25,158 bases of DNA. Source: Zychaea mexicana (taxonomy: Eukaryota > Mucoromycota > Mucoromycetes > Mucorales > Lichtheimiaceae). The stretch is from positions 1 to 25,158 of the forward strand of contig NW_026516909.1 of NCBI RefSeq assembly GCF_025766255.1. Direction: 5' to 3'. The translations under genes were made by a program, and so were the position numbers. The notes below the pieces were generated by a model. It had not been told where the DNA came from. It did no database searches and worked only from the letters and a program-made list of their open reading frames with translations. Shown piece by piece: positions 1-9,194 of the stretch (its first letter is position 1; each line of letters opens with the position of its first letter).

Positions 1-49
1 TGGGTCTGCTGAACAAGTAGCAAAGGGAGAAAAGAGCTATCATAAACAC

Positions 50-2421
50 CTAAATATTTTGGAAAATCGTTGTCGCCTGTTTGTTAAGCTCGTTTAAGCT
101 AAGTCCAAGAGCATTGCGCCTTTCTTCGCCCATTGCTGCTGCTGTCGTTTCCGAAATCCCTTTGGCAGAGGCAAATCGCTCGACCTCCTTAATGATCTTG
201 ATTCTGCGACTGAAGAACTTGCGATCGCCGTTTCTCCATTTTGCACCCCAACGTTGTTCCAGTGTTTTCACTGCATAGCCTCCAGCATGCCCAACCGACC
301 AGTCTGCCCAAAGGTCAGTGACAGTCTTGATTCCCCGGCTCATCATGTAAAACGGTGGCTCACTCGTTGCATCAAGACCCAATGATTCAGAAGGTGCTGA
401 ACTCGGGATGAATGTAACTGTTGCTGTTGTTGGCTGCTGCTCTGAATGGTGCTGCTGTGTTGGCCTTGGTGCTGCTGCTGCTGCTGCTGATGATGATGAT
501 GGCCAATTGATGCTTAGGTTTACCGTCGCACGGCCGGATACGAGGTCAGAAAGGTTCTTCGTCATATTTTCCATCTGCATTTGCATTGCATCTAACCGCG
601 AAACCATTTCATTGTTCATCGTGGTCATGCGTTGCTCAAGGTGAGGTACGGCATGTTGCAAGAGCAGATCTTGAGGGGTGGCATCTTCTCGGATGGATCG
701 TTGAAGATCTCTAATAGTCAAAATAGTAACAACAATAAGTACCATATTGATGATCATCTTGTGCATTTTTTAAAATCAATACTTACTCTTTGAACTGGAT
801 GTATAGCGGCTCTCTGAATATATGATTGAGAAAAATTGGATGATGCGGATACTTTTCTTGCATAAGCACAGCGTCTTGAAGAAACGTAACGCGCAGAACA
901 CCTAAGAGACGCAGAAACCCGGCAGCAGCCACTTGATCAGGTCGAATTGTTTCCAGCCAGTATTCGACACGAGGAAAAATCTTTTTGCATAATTCTTGAG
1001 GAGGGTCAACAGCAGCACGAGGCAGAAAGAAGTGACCCTGTTGAGCAGGAAAGCCGGCCAAGACACGCATGACTTCACGAGGAAGACTTGTCAAGTAAGC
1101 ACCATTCATCGTAGTGTTGTTCCATCTGCCTAATCTTCTTATCTGCGCCTCGTTGGCACCATCCAAATCTGCCATCTTGCATGAGGATCCACGGGCGGCA
1201 TATGTCTTCTTGGAAGAGACAATGTTACATTTGGCAAACGCCTCGTCGATTGCTCGAAGTTGCTGCTGATATGAGATTTCGGTGGTGTTGGTGGCGGAAG
1301 GAGAGGTGCTCTTGAGCAAGCGGATATCATACCAATCTTGGTTATGAGTGAAGACGGGGAATGGCTCGTTTTCGACATGCCAACGCCAGAAAAAATAAAA
1401 AGAAAGAGCCATGAAGGGGCATATCTCGACGCGAGTGTTCCGGATGCAGGCGACAAGTTCCAGACGACCGTGCTTGTTTGTCTTTCCTTGCTTGATAATC
1501 ATCATGAGGGAATGGCATTCGGACGGGCCTTCACGCTCCAATTCGACACTGTGTATATCGGGTAAGGTAGCCTTCCGTGCCGACTCGCTTCGCAACAAAC
1601 AATAGTGAGAAAGCAAAAATGCGAGAGCATTGCGCAAGTGAGACCCTTCGTTCTTGGCCATGTAGTAATCGACAACGTCGGCAATCTGATCGGTGGTCGT
1701 ATATCCATCGATCAATGTTCCAAGTGCACGTTCGTCGTAATTTTCACGTCGTTGGCTTTCTTCGCGGATTTGGACGAGGTCGATAAGTTCCTTGACAGCG
1801 CTACGTGGATGAGGATGACTATTGGCAAACGAACGAACTTGTTGCTGATATAAATCGACGATGGCGGCAACGTAGCTCATGAAAGTGGAAGCTTTGATTT
1901 TCTTGAGCTGGGTCGATCCTTTGCCCTTGCGACGAGCATCACGGTTCATGACCTGTTAATTGAGATTGTATAAGCTAAGAAGCAGTACAGCAAAACTATG
2001 AATTTGAAGTCGCACATTTCATAATTATTGTACATACCTCTTCTTTGAGAAACAAATAGAGCTTGTCGCCATAAACAATATAACAAGTTTCTGTAGGCAA
2101 ATGTGGCATCATTCTATTGCACCATTGACGGTATTCCGTTTGCTTGTTGACATAGGTTTTCTTCGTGTTGGCTGGGCGTGCTTCGAGTGCTTCACGGTGC
2201 GTTTCATTCATAGATTCACGCATAGCCATTTGCGAGGCCTGATGCGTAGAGGAGCTGGCGGTGGTGTTGAGAGACTTAATTGACAAAGATGTGTTAGAAA
2301 AAAGTGTAGAGCTTGAAAAGTTGGAAATGTATTGCAAATAAATAAAGGCAACATTTTTGAGAATAGTAAACGGTCTTTTATTTATATCATTTGTGATAGC
2401 AAAGAAAACACTGATGCTCAT
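50..2421 (-). CDS. Crypton-type tyrosine recombinase, three exons
   Basis: Predicted DNA-cutting and rejoining enzyme of a Crypton transposon, about 736 aa. Exons on the minus strand are 2421-2038, 1952-787 and 710-50. The introns (85 and 76 nt) begin GTATGT and GTAAGT and end AG, and the frame is kept across both. The first exon carries an N-terminal helical region typical of DNA-binding core domains. The second exon holds the recombinase fold: a catalytic-box Arg near residue 249 (LLRSESARK), a Lys-rich strand near 282-288, Arg 382, the RRLGRWNN box with Trp 405, and the candidate nucleophile Tyr 414 in GAYLTSLPRE. The last exon has a Gln/Ala-rich linker and a GCR1_C-like module (SRGIKTVTDLWADWSVG). 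At the place where the family usually has His before the second Arg, this copy has Tyr 379. The start is uncertain; a later Met (MAMRESMNETH) is possible. Assignment rests on motifs, without a search. Confidence 0.85.
50..2421 (-). mobile_element. Crypton DNA transposon (coding part; ends not defined)
   Basis: The recombinase gene defines a Crypton. Cryptons lack terminal inverted repeats and usually leave only very short direct repeats, so the boundaries cannot be set from this sequence alone. The element probably extends beyond both coding ends and may run off the left edge of the window. Confidence 0.6.
430..510. repeat. GCT/CAG trinucleotide run inside the Crypton linker
   Basis: Imperfect GCT and GAT triplets run through this stretch. 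On the minus strand they encode Ser, Ala and Gln-rich residues between the recombinase and GCR1_C-like modules of the Crypton protein. This is a likely length-variable spacer. Confidence 0.6.
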
Positions 2422-2650
2422 CTAATTGAGAATGAGTCAATGTACGTGTTATTGCATTATTACTGCTACGCTCGTTGAGTCTAAGGATGTGTGTCATGTC
2501 AAAGGCATATGCAAGATGTGTCATAAATGATTGATAGCGGTGACATAGCGGGTACTCAATTTTTTTCTACAATGCGATTATTGTGTGTAAGGTCACAATT
2601 TGGCTGGTGACTCAGTTTTGTGACCCAAGCCAATCCCCGAAGATAACTCC
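2422..2650. other. Non-coding spacer upstream of the Crypton gene
   Basis: I see no gene here. It would hold the Crypton promoter because the gene reads leftward from 2421. No clear TATA element stands out. Confidence 0.4.
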
Positions 2651-2838
2651 TTATTATAACTTTTAAAAATAAACTAAACTAAATTATGTGTTACACCATA
2701 ATTTATGTTTAAACTATTTTTTTATTATTTTCAAAATATAATTAATTTCTTCTTTAATATTTATACAAAAAACAAAATTATAACTTTTTTATCATATATA
2801 ATTTAATAGAATAATTTATGGTTATTGTTTATCCATCT
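2651..2838. repeat. 188-bp direct repeat, copy A
   Basis: AT-rich sequence starting TTATTATAACTTTTAAAA and ending TTGTTTATCCATCT. By eye it is identical to 3285-3472, offset 634 bp. It does not start TG or end CA, and no primer-binding site follows, so it is not a convincing LTR. Confidence 0.9.
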
Positions 2839-3284
2839 AATAAAAAATAAAATTTCCACCAAAATTAATTTTCCACCAAAATAAATTTTCCACCAATTCT
2901 ATTTTTTTCCATTTTTAGAATAACATCTATTTTATTCAAAACCAAGCATTTTTAACCATTTCCACCATTTCCGCCATTTTTTTTAATTTTTTTTTGGTGT
3001 ATTTGATGAATAATTAACAACAACAAAATAAATAGTAGATTATGTTTAAAGGAAGTTCTTGTTATTTTAAATACGTCGTGAAAGGCTTGCCTCCCTCCGC
3101 AACCTTCCACCTCTAAATCTCATTGTCAAGTTAGGCTGCGTCCAAGTATTCCTTGCCTAAAGGAGGGATATGCTCATTACCATTCCGCTGGTTCAACTAA
3201 TAAAGAAATTATGTTTTTATTTTATATATTTTTACTCATTATGAATAACATGTTTTTGGAAATTATTTTTTAAAATGATAAATA
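2839..3284. other. 446-bp spacer between the two 188-bp repeats, with a GC-richer core
   Basis: The stretch is AT-rich except for a patch at about 3073-3200 whose composition differs sharply from its surroundings. The patch includes CCTCCCTCCGC, a later GGAGGGAT and a GGTTCAA that resembles a pol III B box. No open frame of note is present. It could be the remnant of a small non-autonomous element, but there is no firm evidence. Confidence 0.35.
2850..2903. repeat. Three short tandem copies of a TTTTCCACCAAAA-like unit
   Basis: The motif TTTCCACCAA appears three times at roughly 17-nt spacing, followed further on by looser TTTCCACCATTTCCGCC copies near 2959-2977. Function unknown. Confidence 0.6.
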
Positions 3285-3472
3285 TTATTATAACTTTTAA
3301 AAATAAACTAAACTAAATTATGTGTTACACCATAATTTATGTTTAAACTATTTTTTTATTATTTTCAAAATATAATTAATTTCTTCTTTAATATTTATAC
3401 AAAAAACAAAATTATAACTTTTTTATCATATATAATTTAATAGAATAATTTATGGTTATTGTTTATCCATCT
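3285..3472. repeat. 188-bp direct repeat, copy B
   Basis: Apparently identical to copy A at 2651-2838 over its full length. The flanks differ: CTTAAGAGATTC follows here, whereas TAATAAAAAATA follows copy A. Complete identity in such AT-rich DNA implies a recent duplication or active homogenisation, or an assembly effect. Confidence 0.9.
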
Positions 3473-3604
3473 TAAGAGATTCTTTATTAAGAAGAAGAGT
3501 TAAGAAAAAGAGATAAGAGATGAACTGAACTGAAATCGAATGGAAGGAAAGGGGCTATTTATACTAATTGATGTGTCGGTTTCTAGCTATGTGATTCGTG
3601 GTTT

Positions 3605-3667
3605 GCTAATGCTAATGCGACAAAAGCTAATGCTAATGTGATAAAAGCTAATGCTAATGTGATAAAA
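3605..3667. repeat. Three tandem copies of a 21-nt unit
   Basis: Units begin GCTAATGCTAATG and end AAAA. Copies two and three are identical and copy one differs at two positions (GCGACAAAA in place of GTGATAAAA). An inverted partner ACATTAGC follows at about 3683. Confidence 0.8.
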
Positions 3668-3816
3668 GCAAATACCAAGTTGACATTAGCAAGGAACCAA
3701 TAAGAGTGCGCGAATTTATGTGGACGAAATCGAGTATGGTGGCAAGAAAGAAATCTTTATTGTAAGCGGGGAATTGTCACTACACTAGGCAGGAGGGGTA
3801 ATATAAAGGGGCAAAA

Positions 3817-3947
3817 AACAGCTGAATATAAGCTGAATATACTACTTGTCATCCAAATATAAAGCTATTTTATAACCACTTTATAGTTCCTGCAAAAGGC
3901 AGCTTTTTTATCACATATTCAGCTGTTTTCAATAGCTTTATAGTTGG
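3817..3947. repeat. Interleaved inverted repeats, possible MITE-like remnant
   Basis: AACAGCTGAATAT at 3817-3829 is the exact reverse complement of 3915-3927. CCAAATATAAAGCTATT at 3853-3869 matches the reverse complement of 3931-3947 with one difference. The two pairs cross rather than nest, so a single simple hairpin cannot use both. A further direct copy of AGCTGAATAT lies at 3831-3840. No target duplication was recognised. Confidence 0.5.
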
Positions 3948-4422
3948 TTTCCAATTTTGATAATAGGTAGTGCATATGCATAGAAGGGATCCCCCAATTG
4001 CTTTACATACGGACTGGGTACTGAAGCTTCATCGTACATACAGGGGTCTATATAGCATATTTTAGTGCGATTGATTTTGGGCATATACTAAACGGATGAA
4101 ATAATCATAGCAGGTTTTGATTATTGTATAGCAGTGATGATTATTACAGTATGGTTATATACAACCGAATTTATTTATTCCATTACTTAAGTTTCGGAAA
4201 ACATTTATAGAGCAATAAAAAGCATTAAAGGGGTGGTAAAGAATAAATGCAAAGGGTGAAAGGAGTCTTCTATGTATATATGTGTGAATGTGGTGCATAA
4301 AATCTCTAGATGGTGATGGGGCAAAGGCAAAAGGGTGAATCATGCTGTGTATGCTAATGAGTCTGTGATTTACTTAAGAAGAGCGAAGGTAACCTGCACT
4401 GCAGCTAGACAGAAGCAAAAAT
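3948..4422. other. Spacer without a recognised gene
   Basis: Mixed-composition DNA with no convincing gene. The longest frame here is a short minus-strand run rich in Phe, His and Arg that shows no domain. Confidence 0.4.
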
Positions 4423-4572
4423 ATGGGTAGCTTTACCGTACCTGAAAAGTTCCACTTGGACGGTGCCAACAGCGATCAGACAGTGGGCAACCTGCATACA
4501 GCAGTGCAAATGGGGATCTACGCGGATGTCCAGGATGGAAGACCATGTAAAGTACAAACAAGCTATGAATGA
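4423..4572 (+). CDS. Short hypothetical reading frame, 49 aa
   Basis: An ATG-to-TGA frame starting MGSFTVPEKFHLDGANSD. It lies in a local GC-rich stretch that reads like coding DNA, unlike the AT-rich sequence on both sides. I do not recognise the family. It could be one exon of a split gene: an AG at the end of GCAGCTAGACAG lies just upstream, and a GTAAAGTACAAAC sequence lies inside it near 4547. It could relate to the 5157 gene downstream, but no splice path links the two convincingly. Confidence 0.35.
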   Translation: MGSFTVPEKFHLDGANSDQTVGNLHTAVQMGIYADVQDGRPCKVQTSYE

Positions 4573-5156
4573 GGAAAGAAGGCTTTTAGTGAAAGAAAAA
4601 CTGTAGAAAGAAAGTATGTAAACATTACAAAGGGAATACTTACAAGCTTCAACTCGTGTAGATCATGCCTATGATTTTGGATAGGAAAACCGGTCGAATC
4701 ATGAGCTACATGTACATACGAAATAAAATATCCTTAATAAAAGCTGCAGAGAGTTAGAGGTAGTTGAAGAGCGATAAAAGTAAAGAGTGCCTTACAAACC
4801 TATGGTATTGGGTCCTTGAGAGAATAGTGTATCGTAGCAGCCAGGAAAGAAGAGAAAAGGAAGAGAAAGAAACAGAAAGAAAGGCGTAAAATACGAAGGA
4901 ACGATCGATGCGAAATATAACTAACCTGCAATACTGTTAAAGTCATGCTGACCATACATTAAAAGAGTACCAAAAAAAACTAGATCCCCCACAATAAAAT
5001 GATCCCCTATAGATCTAGGTACTTGCATTTTATCAAACCTCTTTCCTCCAATACTTCTTGTGCCTACACGATAAAATAACAAAACGAACGTAAATTATAA
5101 TAACTACTGCAGCTGTTAGTTAATGTTGTATATTGAGAGATGATAATACTGTATAG
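4573..5156. other. AT-rich, purine-biased spacer
   Basis: The stretch has A- and AG-rich runs (AGAAAAGGAAGAGAAAGAAACAG near 4850) and no supported gene. It may hold the promoter or 5' exons of the gene that starts near 5157. Confidence 0.4.
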
Positions 5157-6308
5157 ATGCCTACTGTAAGCGATCTCCAAGCCCAGCGACAACGGCGCAT
5201 GGCGCAGCGTGAAAATGATGCCCAACAGCAGAACAGTGTCCTGGATCGGCAGCAGCAACAACAACAACAACAGCATAACGCGCTCTTGGATACTATCCGT
5301 AATTTGCAGGCCGAGAACCAGGCACTGCACGAAAAGGTCGATAGAATTGGCCAAACAGTTGCCAATATGGCATATCGTACTGCCACAGTTGGTAGTGGGG
5401 CCCTCGGTAAAGGTCAAGGTGGTGGCGTTGGCGTTAGCCGTCAAGCTGAAGCGCGTGGTCGTCGTGTTCTACTTGTGTCTGTAGGTGCCATACTAGATAA
5501 CAGAGAGACAATTGTAAAAAAAAAAGTAGTAAATATTAGAACAGTGATGATTACTAAAAAGAATTCTATTGTTACAATAAATGTGTTGAAGGATTGTATA
5601 CGTATACAGAATGAGCAACTGGGCGACACTGGTCTCAGGCTCGACCTCCCCTTCACAAACTAGGCCAACAAGGATACCGTGAAGCGCCTTGTCGACTACA
5701 TCGAAGGCCAAGGCTGCTTCAAGTTGGACAAGTAGCAGATCAAAAAAATGGTCTACACCCATTTTGATAATTTAAGGACGAAGGGGAACGAGTCGCCCGA
5801 GACGAAAGCGCGCAAAAACGTGATGAGAAGGCGCTATCAGCGCAGACATAGCGTAAGTAAAGTAATAGGAGGTTATGTAAGAGTATTGTCTTAACATCTG
5901 AAACAGAAATTAGTACGACGACTCAATGTTTTCTAGCAACATACGATCGAACTGGAGGAACAGTACCCCGGTGGAAAGTCGTTGCTCCAGGACAGATGTA
6001 TGTCGGAAGAGGAGACCGACAATAAAAGCAGCAGCACTGGTGTCCTACGCAGTGGCAAGCATGTCTCAGTCTTCGTGCCCAAATGGTGTAGTGAGCGGGT
6101 AATTACTTTCAAAGTAGATTTCTTTACGCGTGAATCTTAACAGAGATATTGTTTGTAGGCAAACGTCTTTCTGAAAAGCCTTGATAATTTCAGACTAGCT
6201 GTGGACGTTGACTCGCAGCCGAACGTGCTTGGACGATCAGTAGCACGAAAGGCAGTTACCTTGCGCTCGGCTGTGCGTGAGCAGCTGCAAGACTGGATGT
6301 TTGTTTAA
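5157..6308 (+). pseudogene. Unknown coiled-coil gene, four exons, two premature TAG codons
   Basis: Exons 5157-5480, 5610-5852, 5937-6098 and 6159-6308 join in one frame. The introns are 129, 84 and 60 nt with GT...AG ends. Exon 1 encodes a Gln-rich coiled coil (poly-Gln, then LLDTIRNLQAENQALHEK) and a Gly-rich linker. Exon 2 holds a conserved-looking basic region (KRLVDYIEGQGCFKLDK, then RRRYQRR). Exons 3 and 4 encode an acidic and then a basic C-terminus ending DWMFV. In-frame TAG codons at 5661-5663 and 5733-5735 break exon 2, although the frame continues well beyond both. The first intron is a multiple of three and contains no stop, so it may be retained. I do not recognise the family. 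The arrangement could be a host gene copy or an accessory gene of a transposon. An AATAAA follows the stop near 6313. Confidence 0.6.
5249..5273 (+). repeat. CAG/CAA poly-glutamine run
   Basis: Eight consecutive Gln codons in the coiled-coil exon, mixing CAG and CAA. Likely length-polymorphic. Confidence 0.7.
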
Positions 6309-6518
6309 AGTAAATAAAGCGGTTGCCGGCTTATGCTGTGTAGGTTAGCGGTGGGCAAAAATACGTCTGTATAATATGCGTATGTAAGTGTGCTATTTAT
6401 TTGGTGGTGGGAGGAAGAAGCAAGAGGCCGCTCGTTTTGAGTAGTTGGTGGGGGGAGAAAGAAATAAGAGAAAGATAGTTTTGAGGAGGGGGAGGAGAAA
6501 AAATTGCTTCTCTTTGTT
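6309..6518. other. Convergent 3' spacer between the 5157 gene and the Tnp2-like pseudogene
   Basis: The 3' ends of the two genes face each other here. On the plus strand the stretch is GA-rich, with GGGGGGAGAAAGAAATAAG near 6450. No gene is supported. Confidence 0.4.
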
Positions 6519-6696
6519 TTACGCCAATATCTTTTTAGGCAACAGAATAACGACTGTTCTACCACTTGCGTGCGTTTGATCGCCGTATTTTACAACTGCC
6601 ACTTGACTATACAGACGATGAACGGGCACGATGCAGTGCATGTCCTCAGCAAGGAAGTGGCTACGCCATGTCTCTAGATATTCATCCACGAACAAT
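6519..6696 (-). pseudogene. C-terminal end of the Tnp2-like transposase, cut off by the Harbinger insertion
   Basis: Read leftward from 6693, after dropping one AAT copy, the frame continues exactly from codon 14150-14152. It encodes a typical Tnp2-family tail: FVDEYLETWRSHF, then CIVPVHRLYSQVAVVKYG, ending PKKILA with TAA at 6519-6521. The (C)xxPVHR(I/L)(Y/G) box near the C-terminus is characteristic of the family. No stop lies inside this fragment. It is therefore the 3' end of the pseudogene at 14148-15910, displaced by 7.4 kb of inserted DNA. Confidence 0.8.
6694..6696. repeat. Candidate Harbinger target-site duplication AAT, left copy
   Basis: AAT directly precedes the left TIR and AAT directly follows the right TIR (14148-14150). 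PIF/Harbinger elements usually duplicate 3 bp (TWA), so AAT is slightly atypical. Removing one copy restores the Tnp2-like reading frame, which supports the call. Confidence 0.7.
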
Positions 6697-6727
6697 GGTT
6701 GCTCTCATTTCGCTCCAAACAGAGAAC
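6697..6727 (+). repeat. Harbinger left terminal inverted repeat
   Basis: 31 bp, matching the reverse complement of 14117-14147 at 30 positions. Similarity fades right after GAACAGAGAAC-like sequence. Confidence 0.9.
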
Positions 6728-6857
6728 ACCATACCCCAATGTAGTAATGGAAAATAAATTTTCCGTTTTCCTTCCAAAAGAGGGCTTCTCGGAGGCTTCC
6801 AATTTTGGTAGTGGCTTCTCCGATGGAAAGGCCTCCGTGGTGGCTCGCTCGGATCGA

Positions 6858-6865
6858 TATAAAAG
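6858..6865 (+). promoter_or_regulatory. TATA box of the Harbinger transposase
   Basis: TATAAAAG lies 96 bp before the upstream ATG at 6954, in an otherwise non-coding stretch just inside the left TIR. Confidence 0.5.
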
Positions 6866-6953
6866 GAAACTGTCACTTTCATGAATAATAAAAGTATCGA
6901 AAGAAAAATACACCCTCTATTTTTCATCTATTTTATCTGCTTTTATCATAAAA

Positions 6954-8199
6954 ATGAACAATATTCCACCATCAGCCATTATTTGCCGCCCAACGCACAA
7001 TCATCTTGAAGAAAAAAGACGTCGTCGAGCAGCATTCATCAAGCTCTTGACGTAACTTGTAGCACCCGCCATAGGAATGCTTCCTTCGGTCAATGCGAAC
7101 ATCGTCGCAGCTTACGCTGGTTCGCCGCATCATTTTCGAGCAGCCAAGATCCCAAGAATTCACAGCACGGAATATTGGACATTGACCCACTCGAATCTTC
7201 GCGATGACGACGGTCCTGGCAGCTATAAATATCATTACCGCATGCGCAAATCCACATTGGAATGGCTTGTCAATACTTTGTCTGTGCATCAGGAATTTGT
7301 GTCAGAGTCATCAAGAATGACACCAGTTTATATTCAAGTCTGCTGCGTACTATGGCGTTTTGCAAATACTCACATTGGATACAGAATGTTTGAGACGCAA
7401 TTTGGCTTTTCTCGAGGATCGTATCACAACTTTACTGTGCGATTCATAAAAGCTATTTGCGACATCCATGGCTCCAATATCAAGTGGCCACGCTCTCCAG
7501 AAGAAGCCCGTGAAGCTTCCAACGCCTTTTCTTTGCCCTCCGGTTTACCTACCTCTCGAGATGCCTCAGCAAGGCTGCAAGGGGCGATTGGAGCTATGGA
7601 TGGCAAGCTCGTGGTGATCCACAAACCAACGAAGCAAGGTCAACGGTACTTTGACCGCAAACTGCATCACTCGATAAACTTGCTTGCTGTGTGTGCTGCA
7701 GATGGGCACTTTACTTTTATTGATGTGGGTCAATCAGGTACAGTAATCTACAAGAGATTTATTAATGTCTTTAACGTACACGTTGCTGACTGCAACTGCA
7801 TCACAAATATATGTTCACTAGGGCGAACTCACGACGCCCGCACTTTCAATAACAGTGTGCTCAATACCAGACTGCTGAGTGATCCTGAACAATGGTGTCC
7901 TAATGGAACATACATTCTTGCCGGTTAGTAGTCCTGTACTTTTGATGTTCTACAGCTTTGCTTATATTCTGCATTTGAACCTATTCATAGATTCTGCTTT
8001 TCCTCTGCGGCCAACAATCATGACGCCGTATCCTAGCTCATCAACTGATCCAGTGGAAAAGCGATTCAACAAAGTCCATTCTTCAATGCGAATGGCTATT
8101 GAGCGAGCATTCGGTCGTCTTGTTTCCCAGTGGAGGTTCATGCGACATTACATGTACCTCATGGATCATACAAACCTGACGCTGGTGATTTATGCCTAG
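6954..8199 (+). pseudogene. PIF/Harbinger DDE transposase, 5' part, broken by hAT insertion
   Basis: DDE_Tnp_4-type nuclease that would cut the element's ends. Exons run 7077-7737, 7822-7923 and 7991-8196, with introns of 84 and 67 nt whose junctions keep the frame. Counting from the ATG at 7077, the catalytic acids are Asp 175 (GAMDGKLVV), Asp 225 (RTHDARTF, formed across the first intron) and Glu 292 (RMAIERAFGRL). ILADSAFPLRP spans the second intron. An upstream in-frame ATG at 6954 leads through an Arg-rich segment to TAA at 7053-7055 and then directly into the 7077 frame; CAA to TAA could explain this stop. The frame ends at 8197-8199, where the first three bases of the hAT element (TAG) make a stop. 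The remaining 70 codons are at 12489-12701. The 84-nt intron is stop-free and in frame. Confidence 0.88.
8189..8196. repeat. hAT target-site duplication, left copy
   Basis: TTTATGCC, identical to 12481-12488. Eight base pairs is the standard hAT duplication length. Confidence 0.95.
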
Positions 8200-8204
8200 G
8201 GTTC

Positions 8205-8332
8205 CGTACGGTTCGGTTCGGTTCGGTTCTTGAAGGGAACCGAACCGAACCGTCCAAAGCAAGAACCGAACCGACTAGAACCGACAAGAACCGTAGAACC
8301 GAGAATCGAACCGAAGAACCGAACCCATCATG
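8205..8332. repeat. hAT left subterminal GGTTCGG array with hairpin
   Basis: Tandem GGTTC(G) units point one way and then GAACC units point back. CGGTTCGGTTCGGTTC at 8214-8229 pairs perfectly with 8237-8252 around a seven-base loop. In other hAT elements, subterminal short repeats bind transposase; that role here is inferred. Reading frames across this array are artefacts of the repeat. Confidence 0.85.
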
Positions 8333-9194
8333 TATATAAAAAAGGCGAAATTCGGTATCTTTTAAATGAAAGCTGATGTGTGTGTTCAAATATCGCGGTA
8401 TACTTGAATACTGCAGTAAAAAAGAATAGTTTAATATTGTACATTGAACAGCGATCTCAAAATGAATAAGAGAAACAGAATGTAAACATTTTTTATACGA
8501 TGTCGGTCATTGCATCGTTAGAAGATTAAAGCACAGTTTTTACAAAAAAAAGTGGGTGCTTATAGTAGTTAGAGCGACGTAGTATTACTAGTTTCATACA
8601 ATATGTTATCGTAATATGGAGGAATTAAACCGCAACCGGCAGTACACACAGCTACTGCGACTCTACGCGTGTATAGTGTCTCATAAAAGGCAAAGGGTGA
8701 ACGGTAAGATAATTCTGTTACGGGCCCCAGGATGCGCAATCTCAGACGGAATGCACAAACTTGATACAACTGATCGAGAAGCCATGCTAAATCTAGTAAA
8801 GTAGTACGTCATGGAGAAAAATGCATTGTGGGTAGCAAAGCAGATGAACAAGTAATGACTCGCGTCATGGGCGGAGAAAGCAAGCTGCCGTCAGAAGAAG
8901 TAACAAAGGAAATGAGTGTATTTTTTCTTTTCCGATCATTTCTTTTCCAATCACGTCAAATTAAGTGATTGAATCAATAGTAAGGAATTTACAAACGAAG
9001 TACATCCAGATCATTCATTTACATGTTCGCACACATGATAAACAGTTGCCTTATGGATAAAATGGATGATAATGGTTGTCATCACATATTCCACTAGCCG
9101 AAGCAGAACTCCTTCTATTATTAGCGCATCTGATGTCGGAATAAGTGGTTACAAATGAGGTCATCGGAAGATGTGAGCTTAAATATAAAAAAAC

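Noticed and set aside
2651..3472. Miniature LTR retrotransposon (TRIM)
   Set aside because: The repeats do not begin TG and end CA, no primer-binding site or polypurine tract is evident, and no target duplication was found.
3605..3667. CRISPR-like array
   Set aside because: Units are directly abutting 21-nt tandem repeats without spacers, in a eukaryotic genome. The 49-nt array at 16628-16860 is also a plain tandem repeat.
6305..6565. Minus-strand 86-aa frame
   Set aside because: It is in a different frame from the Tnp2-like tail and is low-complexity; the tail's own frame overlaps it and is far better supported.
6566..6757. Plus-strand frame with CSACP that looked like the start of a KDZ-type transposase
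   Set aside because: It is the opposite strand of the Tnp2-like C-terminus (6519-6696), which joins the rest of that gene in frame across the Harbinger insertion; part of the plus frame is simply the Harbinger TIR.
8130..8389. Arg/Thr/Glu-rich frames in both strands around the left hAT end
   Set aside because: They are translations of the GGTTCGG array, not genes. The same applies to the frame at 12306-12575.
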